From Ambrosia x helenae (taxonomy: Eukaryota; Streptophyta; Magnoliopsida; Asterales; Asteraceae), in contig JAUTDX010007080.1 of assembly GCA_030844895.1 (NCBI GenBank), positions 718,814-782,813 on the forward strand: DNA of 64,000 nt, written 5' to 3'. A program made the translations under genes and the position numbers. The notes under the pieces are model-generated. The model had not been told where the DNA came from and ran no database searches. It saw only the letters and a list, made by a program, of their open reading frames with translations. Below, one piece after another: positions 54,651 to 64,000 of the stretch (the stretch's first letter is position 1; each line of letters begins with the position of its first letter).

Positions 54651-54846
54651 TGTGACAACCTGCACCCTTCCCTTTTCATAAATGTGCATAATTGGTCCCT
54701 CAACTATTTCAAAATTTTCATTTTTAACCCTCCTATTTTAATAGGACCAAAAGTCACAATTTAATAAAACTTATAATTTCTATAAGTAAAAGTATTGCAC
54801 GTTTATACTCACATCTACACCCGAGCACTTCAAAAGTAGGGGAGAC
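54651..54846 (+). repeat. Partial LTR plus polypurine tract, duplicated LTR start
   Basis: Starts TGTGACAACCTGCACCC and matches the first ~180 bp of the full LTR that follows, then passes into TTCAAAAGTAGGGGAGAC, a polypurine tract. This is what remains of an LTR-internal-LTR arrangement after deletion of nearly everything between. Confidence 0.75.
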
Positions 54847-55170
54847 TGTGACAACCTGCACCCTTCTCTTTTCAAAAATGTGCATAATTGGTCCCTCAAC
54901 TATTTCAAAATTTTCATTTTTAAGTTAACCCTCCTATTTTAATAGGACCAAAAGTCACAATTTAATAAAACTTATAATTTTTATAAGTAAAAGTAATTGC
55001 ACGTTTTATACTCACATCTACACCCGAGCACGTATGTTTCAGACCTTGATACTCAAAACCCTTAATTTTCGGTTTTAAAACAACTTAGAAACCGAAGGAA
55101 ACAAGTCCGGAACTTAAAATTGATTAAATTAGAAAATTTAATTTTTTTAGTTCTCGCGGTCCGCGAAGAC

Positions 55171-55273
55171 AGTCAAACAGTCAAAGTCCTAGTCAAAGTC
55201 CGAGTCAAAGTCCTAGTCAAAGTCCTAGTCAAAGTCTTAATCAAACAGTCAAAGTCCTAGTCAAATAGTCAAT
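55171..55273 (-). promoter_or_regulatory. W-box core array in the LTR
   Basis: Nine TTGACT cores (minus strand; AGTCAA on plus) spaced mostly 12 bp, ending about 65 bp before the TATA box. TTGAC(C/T) is the WRKY binding core. Confidence 0.65.
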
Positions 55274-55336
55274 TCATCATGAAACCTTACTTTATGGTGT
55301 TGACCAATTTTAATGGCTAATTGAATCCAAAACTAG

Positions 55337-55343
55337 TATAAAA
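55337..55343 (+). promoter_or_regulatory. TATA box of the gypsy-type LTR
   Basis: TATAAAA followed by a pyrimidine-rich start region. Confidence 0.6.
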
Positions 55344-56323
55344 AACCCACCTATGACCCATTACACTGGGCACCTCTAAAATCGATTGTTTCAATCTGAT
55401 TAAACTTTCCCTCATACCTTTCTTCTATAGTCTATTACTTCTACAATTGAAGCTTTGATTATAAGCTCTTGTAATTGGCGAATTGGAAGCTTGATATTCT
55501 TTCTTTTTCGGTTTTTATTTCTTCAAATTGGACTAGCTACGTTGTTGAGTATTTGGGATTCGCCTCACATACATTCACAATGCTTAGAGGATAATTCAGC
55601 TTAGCGAATGTGAGTATATCTTTCCCCTTTTTCATGTTTTACACTTTTGGGGTGACTCATGTACGCTTATTACTTCACTCACTTAATCATGCTTTAGTCT
55701 ATATTCACAATCACAATTCTTGTATGTGTTTTTACTTGTTGATCGCCGATAGTGTGTACTTATGACCTTAATCATTAACGCGGTGTGGGCCTAGCATAGC
55801 AATAAATAGTACATGACTATTGTTATGTGTAAACTACTTGCTTTGTTGCATACTATATATAATCATACTATTGGGCGACTACTATACATATATACTAGAT
55901 ATCCCATTATTCTTAGATATCATTTCTACTCTAAGGCTTAATTTTAGGTGACATTTGTACATAGCTTGAACACTAAATTGTAGACAGTATAACACGTGAA
56001 TTGCGAAACTCTTTTCCCTACTATATTAATTCAAACAGGGTATGCTCGCCAATACATTCTGTATTAACAAAATTATTTTTGTACATGTTTCAGGTTGTTA
56101 TGAGATCACTGTTAAGCTTTTGGAACTTAGACTTATACTTGAGATTTACTAAATTTTATTTTAGATTGTTAGTTCTTAAACGTTGTATTCTTGTAATTTC
56201 ATTTCAATGTAATAAATTACTTAGTCAATGTATCAATATTTACATTTCTAGTCCATGAGCTATTGAACAATCGTTACCTCGTGACACCTCGATGTTTCCG
56301 CCATCGGTTGGGGTGTTACAGAT

Positions 56324-56336
56324 TGGTATCAGAGCC
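56324..56336 (+). promoter_or_regulatory. Primer binding site, tRNA-iMet type
   Basis: TGGTATCAGAGCC three bases after the LTR end GTTACA. Confidence 0.82.
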
Positions 56337-57012
56337 ATGGTTATAGGTAATTAGGTTATTAGTAAATGACCTAGACCATAACTAAGAACCTATACATGAC
56401 CTTACTTATGTTTATTTGTTTATTTGTCCCACTAACCTTTCTCTTTTGTCACCTCTCATTCTTCCCTCTATTTCTCTCTATTTCTTTCTTTATTTCTTCA
56501 TCATGGGTTTTTGAGGAGTGAGTTTACTTGGAGGACACGTCTACACTTTGGAGCATGCTGGATATTCTTGGCTTAATTGCCTGCTTTTGTTTTTCATAAA
56601 TTTTTCATCATTCAAAGTGTTGAACTCTAAGTGAGAGAACACGTGCAATCTGGAAGGGTGGATTCCTGTACACTGGGTTTTCTGGCATAGGCAAGCATAG
56701 CGCATAAATCCGAAAGCGGACCTGTTATGCTTACCTGGGGATTCCTGGAGTGAGTGTCCACTTATAGGCTAAAGCACACGTCTTCGTTAATCTCTAACTG
56801 AGTTTAATTCTTTGAACAGTCAAAGTTTTTGTCGGGTCTTATGACTAGATAAGAACACTCTAATGGTTTATTATTGATTTCTTGAAATCATAATAATTTT
56901 TCTCTATGCTTAAAAAAAAACTTTCATCTTTTAGTGATAAATTATTTCACACAGCATGCCTTAACTTTTTCCAATTACATGCTCAAAATCTTAACAAATA
57001 AATACCTATACT
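56337..57012 (+). other. Noncoding leader of the LTR element
   Basis: No ORF of note. The region is interrupted at 57013 by CACTA-3 and may continue at 62020. Confidence 0.55.
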
Positions 57013-57473
57013 CACTACAAAAAAAAATGCCATTTAGTGACATACAAAAAGTGCCACAAAAAAACAAAAAAGTGCTACTAAAGGGACTTGAAGGAATGTG
57101 CGGCACACAAAAAAGGTGTCACTAGAAGTGATGACGCTAAAGCCTTTTAGTGACACATTTTCAATGTGCCACACAAAGTTTTTGGGCTTTTAGTGGCACT
57201 TTTTTTGCCACAATAAGTAATCCTAGTTACATATCCATACTAGTTTTAGTGACACAAACTTTGTGCAATTAAAACTTTAGTTGAAATTGTGTACTATTTA
57301 TAGTGCCACAAAATCACATTATTTACAAAATAAAATATAAAATAAAAGTTCGATAAAATTGTAAATGTAGACATCCTAATATTATAACTTCAATAATAAG
57401 TTCGATCCAAAACATATGTCCAACATTAGCAAAACATTGCGTAATAAATAATATTCCAAATGTTTACACTAGT

Positions 57474-57629
57474 CTAAACTTTCTTTTGGGTGAGAATTTC
57501 ACTATCATAAAACTTGGCTCCAAAGCTTCTCATGATATCTACCATGTCATCAACTATGTAAATAAGCATCAGACTCTTGCATGAAGAATTTTCAAGATGT
57601 AACTGTACAAGTTCTTGTACTTCCTTAAC
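57474..57629 (-). other. Captured exon candidate in CACTA-3, unknown protein
   Basis: After acceptor TTTACAG the minus strand reads 51 codons beginning VKEVQELVQLHLENSS and containing VDDMVDIMRSFGAKFYDSEI, ending in TAG at 57476-57474. Codon texture and splice site look genuine. I do not recognise the family. Confidence 0.45.
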
Positions 57630-58300
57630 CTGTAAACAATATGGTTTAGATGGTTAACTCACATGTTACAACATGATCAATGAACCAATTTATATTCACT
57701 ACTTTGATAAATGATTACAATAACTGTGATGAAAATCATAAAACTTGGGTAATTACCATGTCAGGATTCAGGATAGCAAGCATTTCAAAAGATCGCTACT
57801 GACTTCTCGTGTCTTATATTTGCATATTTTCCTACTTCCTAACTTGCAGATCCCAGGGAAAAAGGTAGCATGCTTAGTGGCAGATCCAAGATCTTTTTCC
57901 AATGGGTTCAATGCATTAGTTAGTTCAATTTCATAGGATCGGACATAAAAAAAGTTGGTTCGGTTGGACGGTTTTGGTTGGGTCTGGACGTATGGTTCAT
58001 CACATAACAAAAATATCATACAATGTATTAAAGGCACTAAAATTTGATGGTTGAGCAACACATACCGTATCCATATCCAAATCTGATATAAGCATTCTTT
58101 CAGCAAGTGCCTGAAAACTGAAGCTAAAAGAATGAGAACCTCTGTATTTTATCATAATTTACAGTAAAAGAAAATTAATAAGAAGATTACTACATTTGGC
58201 ATCAGAATGAAAATGATAATCTATAGAAAACTACAAAAGTATAAAATAACATAATGCATTAATGAGAACAAATAACAAAGTAATCATCTTTCATGATAAA

Positions 58301-58330
58301 CTAGGGTGTTCCCTGCCGCACGTTGCGGTG
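58301..58330 (-). mobile_element. Helitron 3' terminus (minus) inside CACTA-3
   Basis: Hairpin CCGCA/TGCGG (58316-58328) and CTAG at 58304-58301 followed on the minus strand by T. The element would extend to higher coordinates. Confidence 0.55.
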
Positions 58331-58744
58331 GGGAATTTAGAAGTTGTGCTTATGTTGTTATTGAGCTGACCTGTATCTTGAGCTGACCTGTATCTTTGAC
58401 TTTGAATGCGGAGCGTCACATGTTGACAAACTGGAGGTTAAACTAAGCAGGCCTCATTGACTATATACAAAATTCCTAAAAATACATAAAGATAAATGTT
58501 TTGAAGCTATACTTTGTGCGATCCGTTTGACCTGTTGCAAAAACTATTTTTCCAGCATGAATGATGTTTGTACATATATTTTGTACTTTATCAATTAGGC
58601 ACTACGATACCTTTATACATTCACCAAGCCGCTTTCCACAAAAAAAACACTTGGTATCAAAAAAATAATGAAGTTAATGTTGTCCTGCCAAAACACTCAG
58701 AATGACCCTATTGAATTTCACACAATGAACCTAAAACAAAGGAT

Positions 58745-58880
58745 TGCAGATGTAACGCAACATCGGCACCTATCACAATCGGCTCATCATCTTGCCTCTC
58801 TTTTATAGCTGCAACGGTAGCGATCTAGGCTTGTCGTGCCTCTTCCGTTTTCTTCATTTCTAGTTCATCCCTATCATCCT
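58745..58880 (-). other. Captured exon candidate with stop, unknown protein
   Basis: Acceptor TTTGTAG, then DDRDELEMKKTEEARQA, an in-frame TAG, and IATVAAIKERQDDEPIVIGA. Charged and helical, not recognised. Confidence 0.4.
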
Positions 58881-60140
58881 ACAAATGTGTTAGGATCTTA
58901 TGTATCAGATACTTAAGACGAATGTGAGCAAAAGGTCCATACAGTATTATTTTGCGTATACTCATTGTGCATTCGAGTAATAAAGTAACATCTTTATTAT
59001 TGTGTTTAAATAAGTTCCATACAACTTATCTAATGGTATTCTCTTTCTTTCACGCACAACCCAACATACTCTGCACAACAATTTCAATTAGGTAAGAAAT
59101 AGAGTTGCCACTCCATACAATGAACATTTAATAAGATTACCCGTCAGTTGCTAGAAGGTTTAAAGCAATATAAAACAATCATATAAATAGTTATAAACAT
59201 GTGAAATGCCTCTTCAAAGCATTCCTATATTTTTTTTTCATCACACACACATACACATATTTCATATTTCCATTATTTTCTTTATAGCATAAGACAACAG
59301 GTTGATATTTTAGATCAGACTTCAGATTATCTGTCAGTATATTAAATTAAATGTGAGCAAACCCGTCAGGCCCGGCCGAACAGAAACTGGACTGAACCGA
59401 CCAAGAACCAAAAAACATATTGGGTGTGAAAGACAACTTAATTTAGGTTGGATGATAATATTACTAAATAAAGGGGTGTACCTTTTTCTCCATTCTCTTC
59501 CTGCAGACCAATAAGAACACCAAAAATTGAGGTTATCAATTAAACCATTCATACCTTAGCAATTAACTAAAGATTCGGAACCCTATTATAGATATGGAAG
59601 CTTGGTCTTAAACTGTACATGAAACAAATAATAATTAGGCCACAATAAAGAATAGATGTAGCATCGTAGCTATTCCAAAAAAAAAAAAAAAAAAGATAAA
59701 GAACTAAGAAAGACTATAGTAAAGTGATAACCTCTTCAACAACTTTAGCACATTTCTTTTGAGGTTTACGTGATGAAAGGCCCAATTCATGCAATGCATA
59801 TATGCAATTATACAAAAAAAATTTATATTAACTTGCCGCGGCAGCAGCCAACAGGAATGCAGGTGTTTTTTTGTTTGTACGTAGAAGTTGTTTTTGTTTA
59901 GGTGAAGGAAAGGGTGGGGGATTAGATGAAGGAAGGCACGGGGTGCATGTTTCTTTAGGGCTGGATCTGTTTCAACTTTCAGGATTAAAAAATAAAAATA
60001 AAACAAAGAAGCGCTGGATGACAGTTTTCGGAGTCAAGACCTATACATTAAAAGGTAGAATACTTAACCATGGAGCCACTCATAACATTTCTTTATGGGT
60101 TCATCTTAATTTTTCTTAAGTCGTTCTATGTTTGCGTTGT
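58881..60140. other. Unassigned DNA between the Helitron ends
   Basis: AT-rich. Contains an A run at 59677-59694 and short exon-like patches (59470-59520), none recognised. Confidence 0.4.
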
Positions 60141-60175
60141 ACCCGCGCGGCAACGCACGCGGGTCTAATTACTAG
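60141..60175 (+). mobile_element. Helitron 3' terminus (plus) inside CACTA-3
   Basis: Hairpin with arms ACCCGCG/CGCGGGT (60141-60164), then CTAATTA and CTAG (60172-60175) plus T. The element would extend to lower coordinates. Confidence 0.6.
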
Positions 60176-60760
60176 TTTACATGTTTATATATGAAAAGGA
60201 ACATACTAAAACAAGGTTGAATGAAATTGTATCAAAGGTCTCAACTGAAATTAATTATCAAACAATGTGTGCAAATCTTAAATGACAGCCCTTTTGTTGG
60301 TTATATTTTGAGAAGATAGTAGACTTGCAGCATGTTGCTCTGGACTTTGTTGTAGTATATATACAAGATGTAAGTCGGTGATCAATTAACAACCTAACTC
60401 ACTGTATCTAACCAACTGCAACAATAAATACACACACTAATTAAGCACATCCGTTTCATAAGAAAGAAAAAAAATGATGAATAGGATGTTAGTTTCACCA
60501 TTCTACAACAGACCAATGATTCAGTACTGTTCTTTTAAATATGTTAAAGGAATATTATGACATCAGCCATTGAAGGATAAAATTTTACCTAAAACCTCAT
60601 CCCTTGCAAACAAATTTGTACCATTACCCAAATCTTACACTCAGCTTCTAAAAAATGAAGTGCATAGGCCCAGGGGAATTAGCTCTACTAATTAGTTACA
60701 TTAGATAAACAAAAAAGCACACATCAAATGAGAATTACACAGCTAATAATAATAATAATA

Positions 60761-60796
<36 letters not shown>

Positions 60797-61554
60797 CCTA
60801 ATTAAAAAAAACCCTGTACAATCAGGGGAGAACTTGATGAGCCATGAGTGGAGAGGGACATCGTCGGAGGAAGTGAGCCAGACGTTTTCGAAGAGGAGAC
60901 GGTCGATGATTAGGGTTCAAATCCTACCTTTACTTAATAAAAAAAATGAGACGTGCACAAGTGTCTGCATCAATTATGTATTTTGCCGGATAATTTTGAG
61001 AGAGATAAAAGGTAAGGGGAGTGTAATAGCGGATAATTTCAATTGAGAGGGAAAGTGATAATTTAATTGAGAGGGAAAGGGAAAATGATAAATTTCAATT
61101 GAGAGGGACAGGGAAAGTGATCATATTAATGGTACCTAGGTGTTAATCGTGTTGAATTAATGGATTGGAGTCTTGACACGCTGAAATGTGACCATATTAT
61201 TATTTGTGTCCAAGATTCAACCATAGCTCACACACACATAAATTTGGGTCAACCCGAACCTGACCCGTCTTTTTAAATGAGTCATAGATGTTGACAAATC
61301 AAAACGAACATTATTATAACTAATCATGTTAAATTAAAACAAAAGAAAAATGAAAAATATAAAAGCTTTTTTTTCAAAATACTCAAACGGGTTAACGGAC
61401 CAACCCCATTTTTATACGGGTCAACCCGAACCCCATTCATTTTTAATACGAGTCAATCTGAATTCTGAACCCAACCCATTTTCTAAACGGGTCATGTTTG
61501 TTGACCCAAACCTTTCTTTTTTCGTGCGAGTACGGTTCGTGTCAACATTTGTCG
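60176..61554. other. CACTA-3 interior, right part
   Basis: (AAT)n microsatellite at 60745-60795. A GAGAGGGAAAGTGATAATTT phrase repeats at 61046-61120. Otherwise no gene; the ORFs at 60834-61046 and 61350-61619 lack motifs. Confidence 0.45.
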
Positions 61555-62091
61555 CACCTAGTGGTACCACTAACAAAATGATATTAGTGGCACAAAAATA
61601 CTTAAATACATGCCACTAAAGTGTGTATCAAACAATTATTGCATACTTAAAGTGTCACTAAAAATCAAGATTAGTGGCATGACATTTAAATGCCACTAAA
61701 AGTACGTGTTAAGCAAGTATGGCATACAAAAAGTCACTAAAAACCTTATTAGTGTCACATACGCTAAATGCCATTAAAAATGTGTGTCACTAAATTAGTG
61801 GCACAAAAATAAATGCCACTAAAGTACGTATCAAACAATTATGGCATACTTAAAGTGTCACTAAAAATCAAAATTAGTGGCATAACATTTAAATGCCACT
61901 AAAAGTACGTGTTAAGCAAGTATGACACACAAAAAGTGTCACTAAAAACCTTATTAGTGTCACATACCCTAAATGCCATTAAAAATGTGTGTCACTAAAT
62001 GGCATTTTTTTTTGTAGTGACTTCATAACCTCGTCACTTTCTGTGTTTTCCTTGTCGTTATTAAAAAAAAAAGGCCTCTCCCTTGCATTTT

Positions 62092-63240
62092 TCTAAAAAG
62101 TATTCTATTTAACTCGAAACATTGTTGGTTTTATGTTGAAGTATTCTTTTCAACATCATGAGTTAAAGTATTCTTTTTAACTCGAAACATTGTTGGTACT
62201 TATGTTGAGGTATTCTTTCAACATCTTGAATTAAAGTATTCTTTTTAACTCGAAAGATTGTTGGTTTTATGTTGAAGTATTCTTTTCAACATCTTGAGTT
62301 AAAGTATTATTTTTAACTCGAAACATTGTTAGTTTTATGTTGAAGTATTCTTTTCAACATCATGAGTTAAAGTATTCTTTTTAACTCGAAACATTATATG
62401 TTGAAGTATTATTTCAACATCTTGAGTTAAAGTATTCTTTTTAACTCGAAGCATTGTTGGTTTTATGTTGAAGTATTCTTTTCAACATCTTGAGTTAAAG
62501 TATTCTTTTAACTCGAAACATTGTTAGTTTTATGTTGAAGTATTCTTTTCAACATCATGAGTAAAGTATTCTTTTTAACTCGAAACATTATATGTTGAAG
62601 TATTCTTTTCAACATCTTGAGTTAAAGTATTCTTTTTAACTCGAAACATTGTTGGTTTTATGCTGAAGTATTCTTTTCAACATCTTGAGTTAAAGTATTC
62701 TTTTTAACTCGAAACATTATTGTTTTTATATTGAAGTATTCTTTTCAACATCATGAGTTAAAGTATTCTTTTTAACTCGAAAACATTGTTGGTACTTATG
62801 TTGAAGTATTCTTTTCAACATCTTGAGTTAAAGTATTCTTTTTAACTCGAAACATTGTTGGTTTTATGTTGAAGTATTCCTTTCAACATCTTGAGTTAAA
62901 GTATTCTTTTTAACTCGAAACATTGTTAGTTTTATATTGAAGTATTCTTTTCAACATCATGAGTTAAAGTATTCTTTTTAAACTCGAAACATTTTTGGTA
63001 CTTATGTTGAAGTATTCTTTTCAACATCTTGAGTTAAAGTATTCTTTTTAACTCGAAACAACATTGTTGGTTTTATGTTGAAGTATTCTTTTCAACATCT
63101 TGAGTTAAAGTATTCTTTTTAACTCGAAACATTGTTAGTTTTATGTTGAAGTATTCTTTTCAACATCTTGAGTTAAAGTATTTTCTTTTTAACTCGAAAC
63201 ATTTTTGGTACTTATGTTGAAGTATTCTATTCAACATCAT
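62092..63240. repeat. 68-bp minisatellite made of two hairpins, 17 copies
   Basis: Each unit holds two inverted repeats with the same loop: ATGTTGAA/TTCAACAT and GAGTTAAA/TTTAACTC, both around GTATTCTT, joined by CGAAACATTGTTGGTTTT. About 17 copies of AACTCGAAA are present with little divergence. It lies after CACTA-3, in what appears to be LTR-element internal DNA. Confidence 0.93.
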
Positions 63241-63904
63241 TGAAGGACATAACACCCTAACGTAAGGTTAATTGGTGATTGTGGCCTGGAATGTAATCAT
63301 GAATTTACAAGTACATTAAGGTGGTGTGAATCTATTTAGGATAACCGGTTAGATGTTCAGTACACTTTCGAAATACCAAAGGTGTGGTGGGTTAGATGCG
63401 GGCCTGCGGTACACCCTATAATAAACATTGATGGTGAGTCGAAAGTGAGACTGGGGATCGAACCAAGCGTTCGGGTAGATGATCAGTGCGTTTTTGGAAA
63501 ACTCAAGGTGTGGTGGGTTAGTTGCGGTACACCCTATATATAAACACTGAAGGTGCGACGGAAGTGAGACTGGGAATCGAACCAAGCGTTAGTCCTAACA
63601 ACATAATCGCCCAAAAGTATTCTGAACATCGTCATTATAAACTTAGTGGTTGTGTTACTATGAACGTTGATCACTCCTGATAATCCTGAACAGCATTCTA
63701 CCTTCAACCTCATCTTAAAGCTCATACATAACATTTCGTTTAGAAAACAGTTTGTTCTGTTACCCTAAGCTCTTTTCATCCTTTAAACTTAATCACACCC
63801 ACCGAAAACTCAAATTTTGTATACACTTACACTCTCTGTTACTTGAAATCTTGTTGCATGTCCTTAGCAAAGTTCGGTCAGAAACTTTTCTAAAGTAGGG
63901 AGAC
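63241..63904 (+). other. Noncoding end of an LTR element, with repeated segment
   Basis: A segment of about 120 bp is repeated (63355-63480 and 63481-63595), each with GGTGTGGTGGGTTAG, GCGGTACACCCTATA and GGRATCGAACCAAGCGTT. The minus strand of the latter gives a B-box-like GGTTCGATYCC. The region ends in TCTAAAGTAGGGAGAC (63889-63904), a polypurine tract very like the one at 54829-54846. Confidence 0.65.
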
Positions 63905-64000
63905 TGTTATATCAGCCTCTGTCCTCACCAGTTAAATACTTTCCCAAACCTTGTAAACCTCAACTTCCTAGTCCCGGGGTCAAATGTCAAAGATTTTAAA
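63905..64000 (+). repeat. Start of an LTR, cut by the window edge
   Basis: TGTTATATCAGCC directly follows the polypurine tract. It only loosely resembles the LTR start at 54847, so it is either a diverged 3' LTR of that element or that of a relative. Confidence 0.6.

Larger units (their letters stand above)
54847..56320 (+). repeat. Gypsy-type LTR (1474 bp)
   Basis: TGTGACAACC to GGGTGTTACA, followed by a primer site. It has nine AGTCAA copies at 55171-55273 and TATAAAA at 55337. No coding sequence; leader-like DNA follows. Confidence 0.78.
57013..62019 (+). mobile_element. CACTA element 3 (5007 bp), complete ends
   Basis: Inverted termini begin CACTACAAAAAAAAATGCCA on both sides and match for about 28 bp; the flanking duplication is ACT (57010-57012 and 62020-62022). 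Subterminal zones (57030-57300 and 61555-62010) are full of GTGCCACT/AGTGGCAC and GTGTCACTAAAA motifs; the right one is a tandem array. No transposase was recognised. Inside are two captured-exon candidates and two Helitron 3' ends in opposite orientation. Confidence 0.92.

Noticed and set aside
57768..58106. Minus ORF of 112 codons in CACTA-3
   Set aside because: Composition is mixed, no domain is seen, and the neighbouring spliced segment at 57474-57629 is in another frame.

Overview
The window is nuclear DNA of a flowering plant. Genes are spliced with GT-AG introns, promoters carry TATA boxes, the P450 is of the dicot CYP82 type, and nearly everything else is plant-type transposon DNA (Athila and Tekay Ty3/gypsy, Ty1/copia, CACTA, hAT, Helitron, tRNA-derived SINEs). 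The gene and repeat content looks eudicot and would suit a large repeat-rich Asteraceae genome, but the family-level guess is an inference.

Only one gene looks intact: a two-exon CYP82-family cytochrome P450 on the minus strand (24361-26309, 527 aa) with its TATA box and poly(A) signal. A broken copy of its 3' end lies at the left edge (1-320).

Layout. 0-9.6 kb: P450 fragment, two short hAT elements with exact 8-bp target duplications (1429-2207; 2484-3003), a RABA-type small GTPase relic, SINEs, a LINE relic and a plus-strand Helitron 3' end. 9.65-23.4 kb: two adjoining minus-strand Helitrons. The left one carries a tetraspanin fragment and is interrupted by a 5.17-kb CACTA element (10869-16039) loaded with rearranged pieces of the ATR checkpoint-kinase gene. 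The right one keeps the last exon of a Helitron helicase, a nine-copy 167-bp tandem array and two exons of a RecQ-like helicase gene. 23.5-31.7 kb: the P450, a solo copia LTR, Helitron ends, a SINE and a third hAT element. 31.7-45.7 kb: a young Athila-type gypsy element with two 1666-bp LTRs. 45.7-52.3 kb: the 3' two thirds of a Tekay-type chromovirus, fused to the Athila 3' LTR without a target duplication. 52.3-57 kb: a CACTA remnant, a copia LTR with gag fragment, and a gypsy-type LTR with PBS. 57.0-62.0 kb: a complete 5.0-kb CACTA element. 62.1-63.9 kb: a 68-bp minisatellite of paired hairpins, then a new polypurine tract and LTR start.

Three themes stand out. Gene capture happened in layers (ATR in a CACTA inside a Helitron with a tetraspanin piece; RecQ in a neighbouring Helitron). 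Several LTR promoters carry arrays of short motifs just upstream of their TATA box: paired GCGGCCGC palindromes, GCGATTAG inverted repeats, or W-box cores. Three hAT elements share one design but each has its own subterminal motif.

Limits: everything was read by eye. Homologies come from recognised protein motifs, not searches. Helitron 5' ends and several fragment boundaries are approximate.
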